Origin: Cinchona pubescens
Lineage: Eukaryota; Streptophyta; Magnoliopsida; Gentianales; Rubiaceae
Assembly (NCBI GenBank): GCA_025175665.1
Contig: JANKKI010000215.1
Span: 1,860,001 to 1,924,000 of the forward strand
Length of the DNA: 64,000 nucleotides
Direction: 5' to 3'
Under the pieces are notes generated by a model. That model did not search any database. It was not told the origin of the DNA and saw only the letters and a program-made list of their open reading frames with translations. Each line of letters starts with the position of its first letter. The stretch's first letter is position 1. Below are positions 1 to 10,206 of the stretch, piece by piece. A program made the translations under genes and the position numbers.

Positions 1-1015
1 TCATTTTTTCAATAAAGGTGATAAAATTTTTGTTCAAGAACATATTTCTAGTTCTTTTCTTTTCGAAAACATTTTCTTTCTTTGTTTTCAAAGTAACATC
101 AAGATCATCTAATCTCTTCTTTAATGAAGCTTGTTCTTCCATGATCTTGGTTTTTCCAACACATTTTTCTTTCAAAACATCATTTTCTTTTGTCAAAGAA
201 TTATTTTTATGCACAAGTTTTGAGTTGGCACTCAATAAAGTATTAACTTTAATTTTTAACTCTTTGTTCTTAGCATATGATTCTTTCAAACATTCATGCA
301 TTTTAAAAATAAATGATTCAACATCATCATCATCATTATTGCATGAATCATCACAAGAATCACAATTAGAGGTTACCTCATTATCGCCAAGTGCCATAAA
401 GGCCATTTGAGCCTCCTCATATTCTTCTTCAACTTCTCCATCCGAATTGCAATCATCCCAAGTGATTTGGAAGTTGTTGAAGTGAGGCTTCCTTGAGTCT
501 TTTCTCCCTTTTAGATGAAGCTTTAAATGCTATGCTTCTTTTTCCCTTTGCCTCCTCATCTTGTAGCTTGTTTTTCAACTTCAATTCAAATGAGATTAGA
601 GAATTGATCAAAGAATCAATAGGCATAGAATTTAAATTTTTAGACTCTTCTATGGCAATGGATTTAGGTTCCCATTCCTTAGGTAAAGCATTCAAAATTT
701 TTCTATTCTTTTCACCCAAGGAATATTCTTTACCCAAATCTTCCAAATCCTTCACCATATCATTGAACCTCAAATACATCTTGTCAATGTTCTCATGAGG
801 TTCCATTTTGAAGGATTCATATTTAGCCACAAGAAGTGACTTCTTTTGCTCTCTAATATCTTCACTTCCTTCATGGATTTCTTTTAATTTGTCCCATATT
901 TCCTTGGACAGATCTAGATGTGTAGTAAGAGCAAGGTGCATGAGTCTAAAAATTAGATGTGTGGTTATTGACAGTGCTAATTCTTTGAAGATGCATACAT
1001 AGACTTGTCCGAAAA
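1..1015 (-). pseudogene. Ty1/copia gag fragment (UBN2-type), broken
   Basis: Minus-strand remains of a copia gag polyprotein, the capsid-forming protein of an LTR retrotransposon. The piece at about 930-453 reads like the UBN2/gag-polypeptide domain of plant copia elements (motifs TTHLDLSKEIWDKLKEIHEG, then NDMVKDLEDLG and ILNALPKEWEP). A frame change near 460-480 leads into an acidic tract (EEEYEEAQMAFMALGD) and a Lys/Glu-rich coiled-coil-like tail that reaches position 1. The N-terminal part seen in the related fragment at 17434 is missing: the LTR is joined almost directly to the middle of gag. The apparent ATG at 1031 lies in LTR-derived sequence and is not the true start. No zinc knuckle is visible. 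The element continues off the left edge, so pol is not in this window. Confidence 0.75.
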
Positions 1016-1138
1016 AGGGGGAATCATTCAAACTTTATGCAACAAATGAATACTTAAGCACAAATGAATATAATAGATATTCAACAGTTTAAGCTTAAAG
1101 AACAAATAAGAATGAGATAAAGAATATCAAACCAAACT

Positions 1139-1210
1139 CCCAACCTTCTCAAGCTTGGAGTACATGCACTAGTAGTGCTGTGCATGTACTCCAAGCTTGA
1201 GAAGGTTGGG
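1139..1210. repeat. Perfect 31-bp inverted repeat with 10-bp loop
   Basis: Arms 1139-1169 and 1180-1210 are exact reverse complements, with a loop at 1170-1179. The left arm is normal LTR sequence. In the two related LTRs (near 17150 and 19190) the position of the right arm holds unrelated LTR sequence, so the right arm is a local inverted copy, made either by template switching or during assembly. Confidence 0.9.
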
Positions 1211-1546
1211 ACCTTGTAGGCTCACCCTTGCACCAACTAAGTTCCTCTAGTTGAGCCAAAGGGTTTTACACTACAACCTCACTTTTGTACACTTGTTATC
1301 CCTCCACTCTTACACTTGAAGATCACTCACTAGTCTATTCTTGCTCACACTAATTCCCACTAGTTGAGCCAAGAAAGCTAGACTTCTCAAACCAATACAA
1401 CCCACAATATTTTAGCCTATTTCTCCTCAAATAGCTCTTACAAGTGTTTGTATTGAATGTAGTCTCTTTTTTTTAATTAAATTGCATTAGAGTAAAGATC
1501 ATGGCAACCAATAATAGTCTAAGATTATATTGAAATGGGTCAACAT

Positions 1547-1577
1547 CTGTCTCTTATACACATCTAGATGTGTATAA
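1547..1577. other. Nextera mate-pair junction adapter remnant (assembly contaminant)
   Basis: 1547-1565 is exactly the 19-bp Tn5 mosaic end CTGTCTCTTATACACATCT. It is followed at 1566-1577 by AGATGTGTATAA, the first 12 bases of its reverse complement. This is 31 of the 38 bases of the Nextera mate-pair circularisation junction. It is not plant DNA, and the orientation of copia sequence changes around it. Confidence 0.93.
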
Positions 1578-1745
1578 TTCTTTGTGTTAGAAAAACATTA
1601 CCATCGTCCGAAGCTCTGTGTGATTGTTTTGTTCGGACGATCATTTGCGTCCGAACTTCCCTATTTTTCTGCACACTTGTCTTTAAACCATTAGCATGAT
1701 TTGGTCATCATCAAAACATGATTAACATAACTGGGGTTCTTCACC

Positions 1746-2357
1746 TACTATAATGATTTCCATTTCCTCTAACAGTGGAGATGTACATTGTATTGGCTAT
1801 AAGATGATTCCTTCAATATGAAGCAATTTCCTAAGAATACATCATATTTGCCACTTGATCAAATATCCTCATTGCTAAGAATTTGCCTAGAACAGTCTTG
1901 GTCATACAAGTGACCACCTACTCTAACAAATCTTCAAGTAGTCAAGTTACAAAACTACAATGGGCTTGTTTTCAATAGCTTCTATTTTTTATTGGGAATT
2001 TGTGAAAACATTGGAAACATGTATTCACTATAAATGTTATAAATGTTGGGAAAAGCTAAAAGGAGAATGTCATCAAAGCACCTCAAAGGGGCAGGTTTTT
2101 AGAATCAGTTATTTTCAACTTAAAACGAGCAAAAAGCTAAAGCCATAATATATCAAGAATACCTCAAAACAACTTTAAACTTAAAGAACAGCCAAAATCA
2201 GCTAATCATAAGCAATTGAAAACAAGGCTTATGTTATTTAAGCTAGCTTGAAATAGCAAAATTGAATGAATAACTGCTTTTGGGTCAGGCCTTAGTAGTG
2301 GCTCAAGTCATCTTAGGGCTGAAGAGCTTAGCCCGGTAATATTGTAATACAGCTATT
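1746..2357. other. No gene seen
   Basis: AT-rich sequence between the copia LTR and the TR-GAG element. A 62-codon open frame at 1960-2148 has no recognisable domain and is probably chance. Confidence 0.5.
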
Positions 2358-3066
2358 TAACGCAGCACAAGCTGTACACATCTAGCAGTAGAACGGATTT
2401 TAGGGGCTTAAAATACGCATTAAATAGCAACTTTAATTATCAGGGAATGCAACAATAAGAATGTTATCATTTATGAAATTTTGGATAGAAAATTATAGTA
2501 AAACTGCTGAAAAAACTAGAAATTAAGAGAATAATTACTAGGAAATACTAGGAATCACTTCTAGCACCTTTTGGCATCATACCCAAGGTTAGATTGTATC
2601 ACACAACCCTTAAGAAGACAACAATGTCTATTAGAGTTTTATATTAAACTGAAATCTATATCTTCTCTTTATGGAGAAGTACATTATTTATAGTAAACAA
2701 AGACAAATCCTACTTTGATTAGGATTTAACTCTTAAACCCTATAGGAATAACAATACTAACTTAAATATATAACTAAACCCAAATAGAAACCAAGTGCAT
2801 ACTATTCTAAGACGAATTTAATAAAATACTGAAACCAAATATTTCCTAAAAATAGTTAAATTACTAAAATACCTCCGTCTACTAAAAATCATAAAAAACC
2901 TTGAGATCAATAAGACTAATTCCCTACTTAAATAAACTCTAATAAAACTCTTTTTTGACTCTAGAAAGGCTTATTGTCTTTTCCAAAGAGTCTATAAAGA
3001 ATACTTGAACACAATTATGAAAATCTTTGATTTGACTCTTTCCTGAGCCATTTATTGACCACATCA
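2358..3066 (-). repeat. 3' LTR of the TR-GAG element
   Basis: 709 bp, visibly similar throughout to 5176-5890, with scattered substitutions and small indels (for example an extra stretch in the right copy near 5490-5510). That degree of divergence suggests an old insertion. Confidence 0.85.
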
Positions 3067-3145
3067 TTCTCTCCTAGTTGAAAAAAACTCGACCTCAATT
3101 TTTAAAGATTTGGAGAATAAAGGATTGTAAGATCTGAAACTTAAT

Positions 3146-5130
3146 CTAGGAGTCAAACGTGTAATCATGTCTAGGATGAACTCTTGACCTCTTCATCATT
3201 CTAGATAGTAATAGAAAATTTTGGGATGTCTTAGTCTGCTTGTTGCAAAATTCTCCAGAAATAGAATCATCAAGTGCAAGAGAAAATACAACTGGAAACT
3301 TCCCTTGAATTTGTTCCCAAACTCTGTCAAACTTTGACTCCACAAAGTCTGCATTCGGATTATCCATTATCATAAATTCATCCAACTTTATGTTCATGAA
3401 CTCCTTCAAAACAATGTCCGCTTCTAAATTGTTTTCTACACTTTTCTTGACTAGAAGGTCGTTTTCCACTTCAACTTTAGAACTCCTCTTCAATACTATT
3501 ATGAACTACATTTTCCTCCTTGTCAAGCTCGTTAAGATCCTTAGATGAATCTGAAATTTTAGAGATCTCTATAAGCCTTTCCAATTTAGCGTGAGCAATC
3601 ATGTTTTTAGAAATTTTAACTTCTACTGAAAGATTCACAACCAAATTCTTGCTATCTATCTTTTTTGGTTGTTGATTAATCACCAAAGAACTCTCTTTTG
3701 GCTGTTTTAACGGCTTGTCAATCTTAGCTGGTCCTTGTAAAGTCTGTTGTTCAAAAAAATTTGGCACTAGAACTGGTCCAGTATGTCCATGGTCTTTGGC
3801 TAGCAATCTGCTGTTGCAAAATTTCAAGGTTGTTAACCAAAGTTCAGCATTAATTGCACTTTGAAAAGCATCTTGAATACTATTAAATCACTTACCTGGC
3901 AATTCTTGCCTAATATTTCTCTTAAATCAGCCTTCAATTGAGCAATTGTTATACAAGAAGCTTGAACAAAAATATAGTAATTCTGTCACGTAACCAAAAC
4001 ACATCACATAACCTTCTATTGACATCTATGTTACGTGGACTCGCCGTTCACTCCTGGTGCACCCGTGTCATGTATGCGGGATACGTGCTTGATCCGGTCA
4101 GCATTGAATGGGTGAGTTGACCATGGAGTTACTAGATATGGAGAGATGGAAACTTTTGGTGAGATGAAGATGAAACGCTAAGAGGAGATCGGATCTGCAG
4201 AGATGAAGAGTGAGAAGAGATGAAGCTGAAGGACAAAGAGGAGATAAGATCTGATGGACAGATAGGAAAGCAGCTCTGGTGAGATGAAGAGAAAGAAGAA
4301 TCAACCCCACCGTCTGACCAAAAGAAAGGAAGATGATTAGAGTTGATGCGGCAATCGAATGGAAGAAAAGCAGAGGCGTTGTTTAAGAATTAGGGCAACA
4401 ATAGCATTATTTCATTTTTAAATGTTACTTTCTTTTAAACCCCTGTATTTTAAATATTTGTAAAATAACCCCCCTTAATACTTACTCTTTCCTATCTAGT
4501 AGTAATTCTATTAGCTAGATTCATTTGGGCCCTAACACTAATATAATTTGACCAAATCATAACTAGTATTTTTTAATATTTTACCTATAAAATTTAAAGA
4601 AAATAGAACAAATATTAATGAAATATGAGATTTTTTTGGAAAATTAACGGGGAATATGTGTTGCATGGCGTATCCCTGTATCCATATTCGACTCTTTAGC
4701 CGTGTCTCCATGTCCTTGTTTTTGAACATTGACGAATCCGACACACGGTTATGTACCGGTATCCGATACATGCACCCAAGTCCAGATAACATAGGTTGAC
4801 ATGTTTCCTTACTCAAGACCGTAGAGTTCTCCAAACAGCTTTTGACGGCGATAAGAAAGTGAATAGTTTTCTAAAAGATTTTCTCTCATCTCTTTCCAAG
4901 TATAAGGAATACCTTTTTTCTCTAAATCGACTTTATACCACTACAAATTAGCTTTTCTACTTAATTTAGACTTCACAAATTTGACTTTCTCATAATCTGA
5001 ATCTTGTGGAGCCTATACCACTTGAAGTAACCATCCAAAGAATCAAGCTAACAGCGGAATATTCTACGATGACTTAAGCCATCAAAATATGGGATGCCAT
5101 CAAAATATTCTGCATCCATAGATATGTAAC
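3146..5130 (-). pseudogene. Gypsy gag (Retrotrans_gag-like), interrupted
   Basis: Minus-strand gag of the TR-GAG element. From about 5050 to 4803 a frame reads VKSKLSRKANLWWYKVD, then GIPYTWKEMRENLLENYSL and KLFGELYGLE. This is the classic Retrotrans_gag pattern in which a tryptophan pair is followed by a TWEEM-like helix and a YxxLxQG motif; here the Q codon is a stop. The frame is then interrupted by the TIR element at 4026-4795 and resumes on its far side with GNMSIEGY, as expected for this domain. It continues with more breaks into the open frames at 3477-3827 and 3146-3493, which are Lys/Glu-rich and lack a zinc knuckle or protease motif. Stops, frameshifts and the insertion make it non-functional. 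Confidence 0.65.
4026..4795. mobile_element. TIR DNA transposon nested in gag, ~770 bp, non-autonomous
   Basis: The ends are imperfect inverted repeats: left CTATGTTACGTGGACTCG, right (reverse complement) CTATGTTATCTGGACTTG. It is flanked by a direct repeat TTGACAT (4019-4025 and 4796-4802), extendable to 9 bp with mismatches. The gag frame is recognisable on both sides. No transposase is present. The purine-rich interior (4130-4330) has no recognisable gene. TSD length and TIR style suggest a Mutator-like or related superfamily, but the assignment is uncertain. Confidence 0.75.
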
Positions 5131-5158
5131 ATACTAGGAGAAAAAAAATCAGGATTTT

Positions 5159-5172
5159 GGCTCTAATTACCA
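5159..5172 (-). promoter_or_regulatory. Primer-binding site (initiator-Met tRNA-like) of the TR-GAG element
   Basis: TGGTAATTAGAGCC on the minus strand, three bases after the end of the 5' LTR. It differs from the usual plant TGGTATCAGAGC in the middle. Confidence 0.6.
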
Positions 5173-5175
5173 AAT

Positions 5176-5890
5176 TGACGCAGCACAATGTAGGCTAGCA
5201 GGCTAGTAGAACAGATTTTAGGGGTTTAAAATATGCAGCAACTAGCAATTTTAATTATCAGAGAACGCATGAATAAGAATGTTAGAAATTCTAGACAAAA
5301 AATTATAGTAAACTGTTGACAAAACTGGAAATTAAGATAATAATTGCTAGGAAACACTAGGAATTACTCCTAGACACCTTTAAGCATCACACTCACAGCT
5401 AAATTGTATTGCACAATCATTAAGAAGTCAACAATGTCCATTGGAGTTTTATATTAAACTGAAATCTATATCTTCTCTCTATGGAGAAGTACTTAAAGAA
5501 GTACATTATTTTACATAGAGAACAAGACAAATTCTATTTTGATTAGTATTCAGCTCTTATTCCCTATAGGATAATGATCTTAACTTAAATCTATAACTAA
5601 ACCCAAACGGAAGTCAAGTCTCAACTATTCTAAGACAAAATTAATAAAATATTAAAACCAAAAAATTCTTAAAAATAGCTAAATTATTAAAATACCCCTG
5701 TCTACAAAAAATCATAAAAAAAACCCTTAAGATCAATAAGACTAATTCCTTGCTCAAATAAACTCTATTAAATTTCTTATTTGACTCCAAAAAGGTTTAT
5801 TATCTTCCAAACAGTCCATTAAGAATGCTTGAATGCAATTATAATTTTTTTTTATTTTATTCCTTTTTGAACCATTTATTGACTGCATCA
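5176..5890 (-). repeat. 5' LTR of the TR-GAG element
   Basis: 715 bp direct repeat of 2358-3066. On the minus strand it starts TGATGCAGTC and ends GCTGCGTCA. Confidence 0.85.
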
Positions 5891-5991
5891 ATATTGAAGA
5901 TTAAATATTTGTCATCATTAACAAGTATAGGAATTAAAGTTTGACTTGACCACCTAAAGTTTGATTTGACTCTACGGACTATTTGAAACGG

Positions 5992-6165
5992 GAAAATACT
6001 TAAATAGATTCGATTTTTGATTTAATCTATTTGTAAATTCTGTTATCATGATTGAATTTTAAAAATCTTGTTTACATCAGCTGATGTTATAAATTTTTTA
6101 AAATTTAATCCACACTATAAAATTTACACATAAGATCAAATCCAAGATCTACCAAAGTATTTGTC
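5992..6165. mobile_element. MITE, ~174 bp
   Basis: Begins GGAAAATACTTAAATAGAT and ends with the partly inverted ACCAAAGTATTTGTC. A related copy lies at 46334-46503 inside one chromovirus LTR. AT-rich, no coding capacity. Confidence 0.6.
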
Positions 6166-6413
6166 ATCGAAAATTTATCCTAGTCGACCAAAAAGATTTC
6201 ATGGGCTGTTTCAGCATCTGCTACAAACGTTGCCCTCAAACACTAAAATTCTAAGAGAAATAAACTACCATAGATCTATCATTTTCTAGAACTTTACAGA
6301 CACCATTCTTCATAAATATGTACTTTGCATCACTAAGATTTACACATTTGTAGTCCGTTCCCGTATAGTCTCATTAATTACATTTTTCACCAATTATTGT
6401 AATTGTTCAGGCT
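6166..6413. other. No feature seen
   Basis: AT-rich single-copy-looking sequence. It ends in a pyrimidine-rich tract and TTGTTCAG that could be a splice acceptor for the candidate exon that follows. Confidence 0.4.
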
Positions 6414-6677
6414 GCAAAACTTACAGCTAGAGCTGATGTGGAAAAACTCATGAATACCCTTTTATCATTTGTGATTGTCTTCCCAAGAACAGAGCCATTG
6501 CCCTCCTCAAAAGTATCTATTTCTCACCCAATTTTGGTCCTCTTCCTCTCAAAGGGATGCCTTCCACTCAACAAAATCCCTCCAAAAGCACCTGATGCAG
6601 GGTGTAACAAGACTGTTAGGAGAATTCCAAAAAATGAGGAGTTCAGGAGTTTCTCTCTGTTTCTTTATCCACTTTGA
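6414..6677 (+). pseudogene. Candidate exon or exon remnant, function unknown
   Basis: After the acceptor-like TTGTTCAG an open frame reads AAKLTARADVEKLMNTLLSF and continues to a stop at 6675-6677. Base composition is less AT-rich than the surroundings, and both this frame and an overlapping one stay open over the interval, which may point to a coding past with a frameshift. I do not recognise the protein. It may be a leftover 3' exon of a host gene, or chance. Confidence 0.25.
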
Positions 6678-8414
6678 TGTGTTATTTTAGAATGTCGAGT
6701 ATTTTCGTAATTTGAGTAGTTTCTGGGGTAAGCTAGTGGTGCAGGCAAATGCAGTCATTTTAGGTCAGCTCAGGTAATTTAAATACAATTTTTTAAGAAT
6801 CAGACTTTTAAGTGCTAGAATAAAAATTAGTGGCTGCTTTCAATAAGGGAGATAATCCAACTTGGCTTCCCACACCGATCAGCTTCTACTCTTTTAGCTT
6901 TCTTTGTTTTAGGGTTGCTTAGGTATGAAGTTTGTTTAACGCCTAAGAATTCTTGGCAGCATTAGAAGGATGGAATGAAATAAACTCTTTTTTCTATGGT
7001 CATGTTGTTGTGTTGTGCTTTCTCTAAGGTAAACTCACCTTAGGTAGTGAATCCTTTGGAAATATGAGTGGAATTCTTAGGATTGTCACTCTTCATTCGT
7101 ATCTTCTTATCTTTTCCTCTTTCCATCTTGCTACTTCTCCTATTCTTACATTTTCAAAGATAAAAATCTGAGTTCTAATTATGTAGAAGTTTAAGATTAA
7201 GAATTTTACGACTTTACTTAAATTTTCATTGGGAATCTAAAGATTCAAGACCTGTTTTGAGGTTGGAAAAAATGTTAGGAGTTGTCTCATGTTATTTTTA
7301 GGTTTTAATGGTATTTTAGTGTTTCATATTATTGCAGTAAATGTCCGGCACTTGTATTTATTGAGTCTTGAATAGTTTTTCCAATTGTTCAAAGAAACTA
7401 ATTGTATCAATAGAATTCTAGCAGTATTAGTTAGGTTTAAGATAGTAATTAATAATTCAAATCACAATAAGATTTTATTTTTAGGGTAAATTTATAACTT
7501 TATAAATAATGTGTTATAGGATTATTTTGGCTAATGAGATTGATGACATAAAGGGTCTTAGTTATTATTTATTAGTTTGTTTTGTTTTCTGTCTTAAAAA
7601 CCCCTCAAATTCTCTCTTCTGCATTGATTTTTCCCAAATTACTGTTTGTGGGTACTGTTCACAAATATAGAACAGTCCCAAAACCCCTTATTTTTCAGCT
7701 CGCACTTGTAGATAAGATCACCCCAATCGTGTGCTACATCAATTTGATATCAAGAGGCAAACTCTCTCTTCTTTCTTGACCATATTCTTTTTCATTTATA
7801 AATATGGTACGTACATCGAGTTTTAGCAAATTATCAAATTTCTTCCAATTTTTTCGATGGATCAGCTTATCCTGAAATATTTTGTAGATGTCGCCGAATT
7901 ATTATTTTTTTACTACAATAATCGCATAGATGATTATTACAAAATTCTACACATCAAGACAAAATTTAATAGAATAACTTCTATGTGGTGAAGTACGGTT
8001 GAACGTTATATACTCTAACACTATAAATATACCTTTCCTTGTGGGCTGAGATGGGAAAGATACTCTTAAAAGAGATTTTACTTTTTATCATCACCAATTT
8101 TATCTCCTTCAGACTTTGTTGTTGAAGAGTTTCACAAAATTCAACCCATGAAGTCTGAGATCATTCTATTTCTAGAGCATATATTTTATACAACTTCTAA
8201 AAACTGTATATTCAAAAACCTTCGGTTCCTGCTATACGAATCAGAAGATAAATGATGTAGCACAAGATTGAGGTGATCCAATGTACAAGTCTGAGCGGAA
8301 GAATAAGGGTTTTGGGGATTTATACTTCTAAAAATTATTCCTCAATGTTCCATGTAGTACATATCAGTGCATGTTACCCCAACTTGTCATTTTCATCAAA
8401 TAGATGCATAATTA
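6678..8414. other. Intergenic, no gene seen
   Basis: AT-rich, no open frame with recognisable content. It looks single-copy compared with the rest of the window. Confidence 0.45.
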
Positions 8415-8975
8415 TCAGAATAGAAAATTTACACGACATGAAATAGCAAATTCAGGAAGTCCCCCAAATATCCTGGTTCCATGATCCATCCTCAGAGAGA
8501 GAGAAGGGGGGAACAAATTCAAATGTAAGAGTTGGATTTTCACACACAAGGATGGAAATAACATCTTTTTCCCAAACCAAGAAAACACTAAATGTAACAT
8601 GTCACGGCATATATCCAAAATCCTAAACCACTTAATATCTAGGTAAACAAAGTTAAAAGGACACAAAACTAGGACTGTAAAAGGAAAGTCAAGAAAGTAA
8701 GTAGCAACCGTGACGCACTCGCTAAAATCAAAACAAGTTTCCATTAGTGCCAGATTCCCACTTCTCACATCAAAACTGAGAAAGAAATTGCAGGCTAATT
8801 TGCACCAAATATTCAAAAGCACATATGTTCCATCACCATCTCTAATAGATTCGCATATCAAGTACTTACTATAAAGAGAGAAATTACGGTCAACAAGAAA
8901 CATTGGAACACAAAGTATAAAAGTCAGAAAATGAAAGGAACAATGGGCTTCCCAACCCCACGCCCCAACTATCAT
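8415..8975 (-). CDS. 186-codon open frame, doubtful
   Basis: A long uninterrupted minus-strand frame, about 1.2 kb downstream of the PORR gene and on the same strand. The predicted product is rich in Phe, Leu and Cys with several hydrophobic stretches and shows no domain I recognise. Cys/Phe-rich products like this often arise from non-coding pyrimidine-rich DNA, so it may be part of the 3' UTR or downstream flank of the PORR gene rather than a gene. RNA-seq coverage would decide. Confidence 0.2.
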   Translation of the reverse strand: MIVGAWGWEAHCSFHFLTFILCVPMFLVDRNFSLYSKYLICESIRDGDGTYVLLNIWCKLACNFFLSFDVRSGNLALMETCFDFSECVTVATYFLDFPFTVLVLCPFNFVYLDIKWFRILDICRDMLHLVFSWFGKKMLFPSLCVKIQLLHLNLFPPSLSLRMDHGTRIFGGLPEFAISCRVNFLF

Positions 8976-10206
8976 CCTGTTGAAAGTGGAGACTTACTAT
9001 CAATCAAAGCTGAACAGGTCAATCTCTATTAGTTGGAACGAGCATCATAAGTACTGAAATCTGAAAGTGAATCTTTGTCACAACTAATGCGAGAATATTC
9101 ATAATCTAACCTCCTATTTTCAAATGCAAACTCATTTTTCTCAAGGCATTCAAGGATTAGACCCACTTTTTCGAGTATCCAAATACTCTTAGCTATTTTA
9201 TCACAAAAAACTCCCAAGACTCCTTAGGCCTGTATGGAAAAACCTATAGTATGAAATAGCTAGAGCAACAAACCTTCGAATAAATGTGTGACAAAAAAAA
9301 GAGTTTTCAGCTTTTATAAGTGCATGTGAACTCTGGGGCAGCTAAAGCTCCAAAAAACCCTCTCTGTTCCCCTTCTCCAAAGCTGAAGTGCCTTACCTCC
9401 TTTTGGGCTGATGAGCAGAAGAGCAGCCAATTTAGAATGCCAGAACTGCAAAGTTGCATAAACAGACGATAGATGTGGAGGGGGCAAGCAACCAATGAAT
9501 GTTTGAAGCCAAATAACCAATATAATTTTGGCGGAATTAAAGAAAATTATTGAAGTGAATTTAGGAAAACAAGATGAAACACCTTGTTTTAAAATTATAT
9601 TTCTATAGGCAGAAGAGTAACATTCATGGTCCTCAGATTGCAATTCATTACTTGAAGAATGATTATTGTCATCTCAAATTATATAATACCAGCCAGACTT
9701 TGAATTTTGTGACAAAAATATTCTCATTTTGGAAACGTCCAAACTTTCTGCCAAAGCAAGCCAGCAAAACTAACCCGTTGAACCATTATTGGTCACATAC
9801 ATATTCTATTGAAAGCAAAATAACTAAGGTAATTAAGTAAATCGAATTCTCGTTCAGCAAGAACTTTGAAATATAATTTAAGCTTTTCTTAAAAGGTTTA
9901 AGCAGGAAGGCACTAAGAGAATGAAGGCAGAGATATCAATGCATTTAAGCATATGCTTAGCACAGAGATAACCAAACATCCACAACAGTGGCAAAATATC
10001 TGGCTTTGATAAAACTTGCAGTAAATTATACGCAAAGATTAACAATTAACCAACTTTGCAATTACTAAAGTCAAAAATTTCTTAAATTTTCACCAGAAAA
10101 AATGCAAATTAATAGGTCAAGATCTTTTGTATGATGTTACAACATTAGGACTGGAAGATAAAGGACTTAGAAATAAACCTACTCTTCCATCCACAATTGA
10201 ATCTCA
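8976..10206 (-). other. Downstream flank / possible 3' UTR of the PORR gene
   Basis: Sequence just after the stop codon at 10207-10209. Only short frames occur (for example 9307-9643, minus), with no family resemblance. It is less repetitive than the rest of the window. Confidence 0.35.

Larger units (their letters stand above)
1016..1745 (-). mobile_element. Degraded 5' LTR of the SIRE-like copia element
   Basis: Read on the minus strand this matches the two LTRs of the copia element at 15987-19426: the 5' part (GATGATGACCAAATC, GTTCGGACG) lies at about 1745-1590 and the 3' part (GGAGAAATAGGCTAAAATAT, GTTTGGTTTGATATTCTTT) at about 1440-1030. Between them is foreign material: sequencing adapter at 1547-1577, and at about 1474-1515 a stretch that matches the gag leader of the same family in the opposite orientation. 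The LTR minisatellite seen in the other copies is absent. The 5' terminal TGTTGG is degraded. Confidence 0.7.
2358..5890 (-). mobile_element. Gag-only Ty3/gypsy LTR element (TR-GAG type)
   Basis: Two direct repeats of about 0.71 kb (2358-3066 and 5176-5890) bound a 2.1-kb interior. On the minus strand the LTR begins TGATG and ends GTCA; the left copy has mutated the matching TG to TA. Next to the right LTR is a primer-binding site resembling initiator-Met tRNA (TGGTAATTAGAGCC, 5159-5172). An A/G-rich polypurine-like tract lies by the left LTR at about 3067-3081. The flanks CTATT (2353-2357) and ATATT (5891-5895) look like a 5-bp TSD with one mismatch. The interior codes only for gag, with no protease, RT or integrase, so the element is non-autonomous and would need proteins supplied in trans. 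About 0.77 kb of the interior is a nested TIR transposon. Confidence 0.8.

Noticed and set aside
1547..1577. Natural Tn5-like transposon end or short palindromic regulatory site
   Set aside because: The exact match to the commercial mosaic-end junction and the chimeric surroundings make library adapter the far better explanation.
3938..4310. Small host genes in frames 3938-4120 and 4098-4310
   Set aside because: Both lie across the terminal region of the nested TIR element and lack any conserved content.
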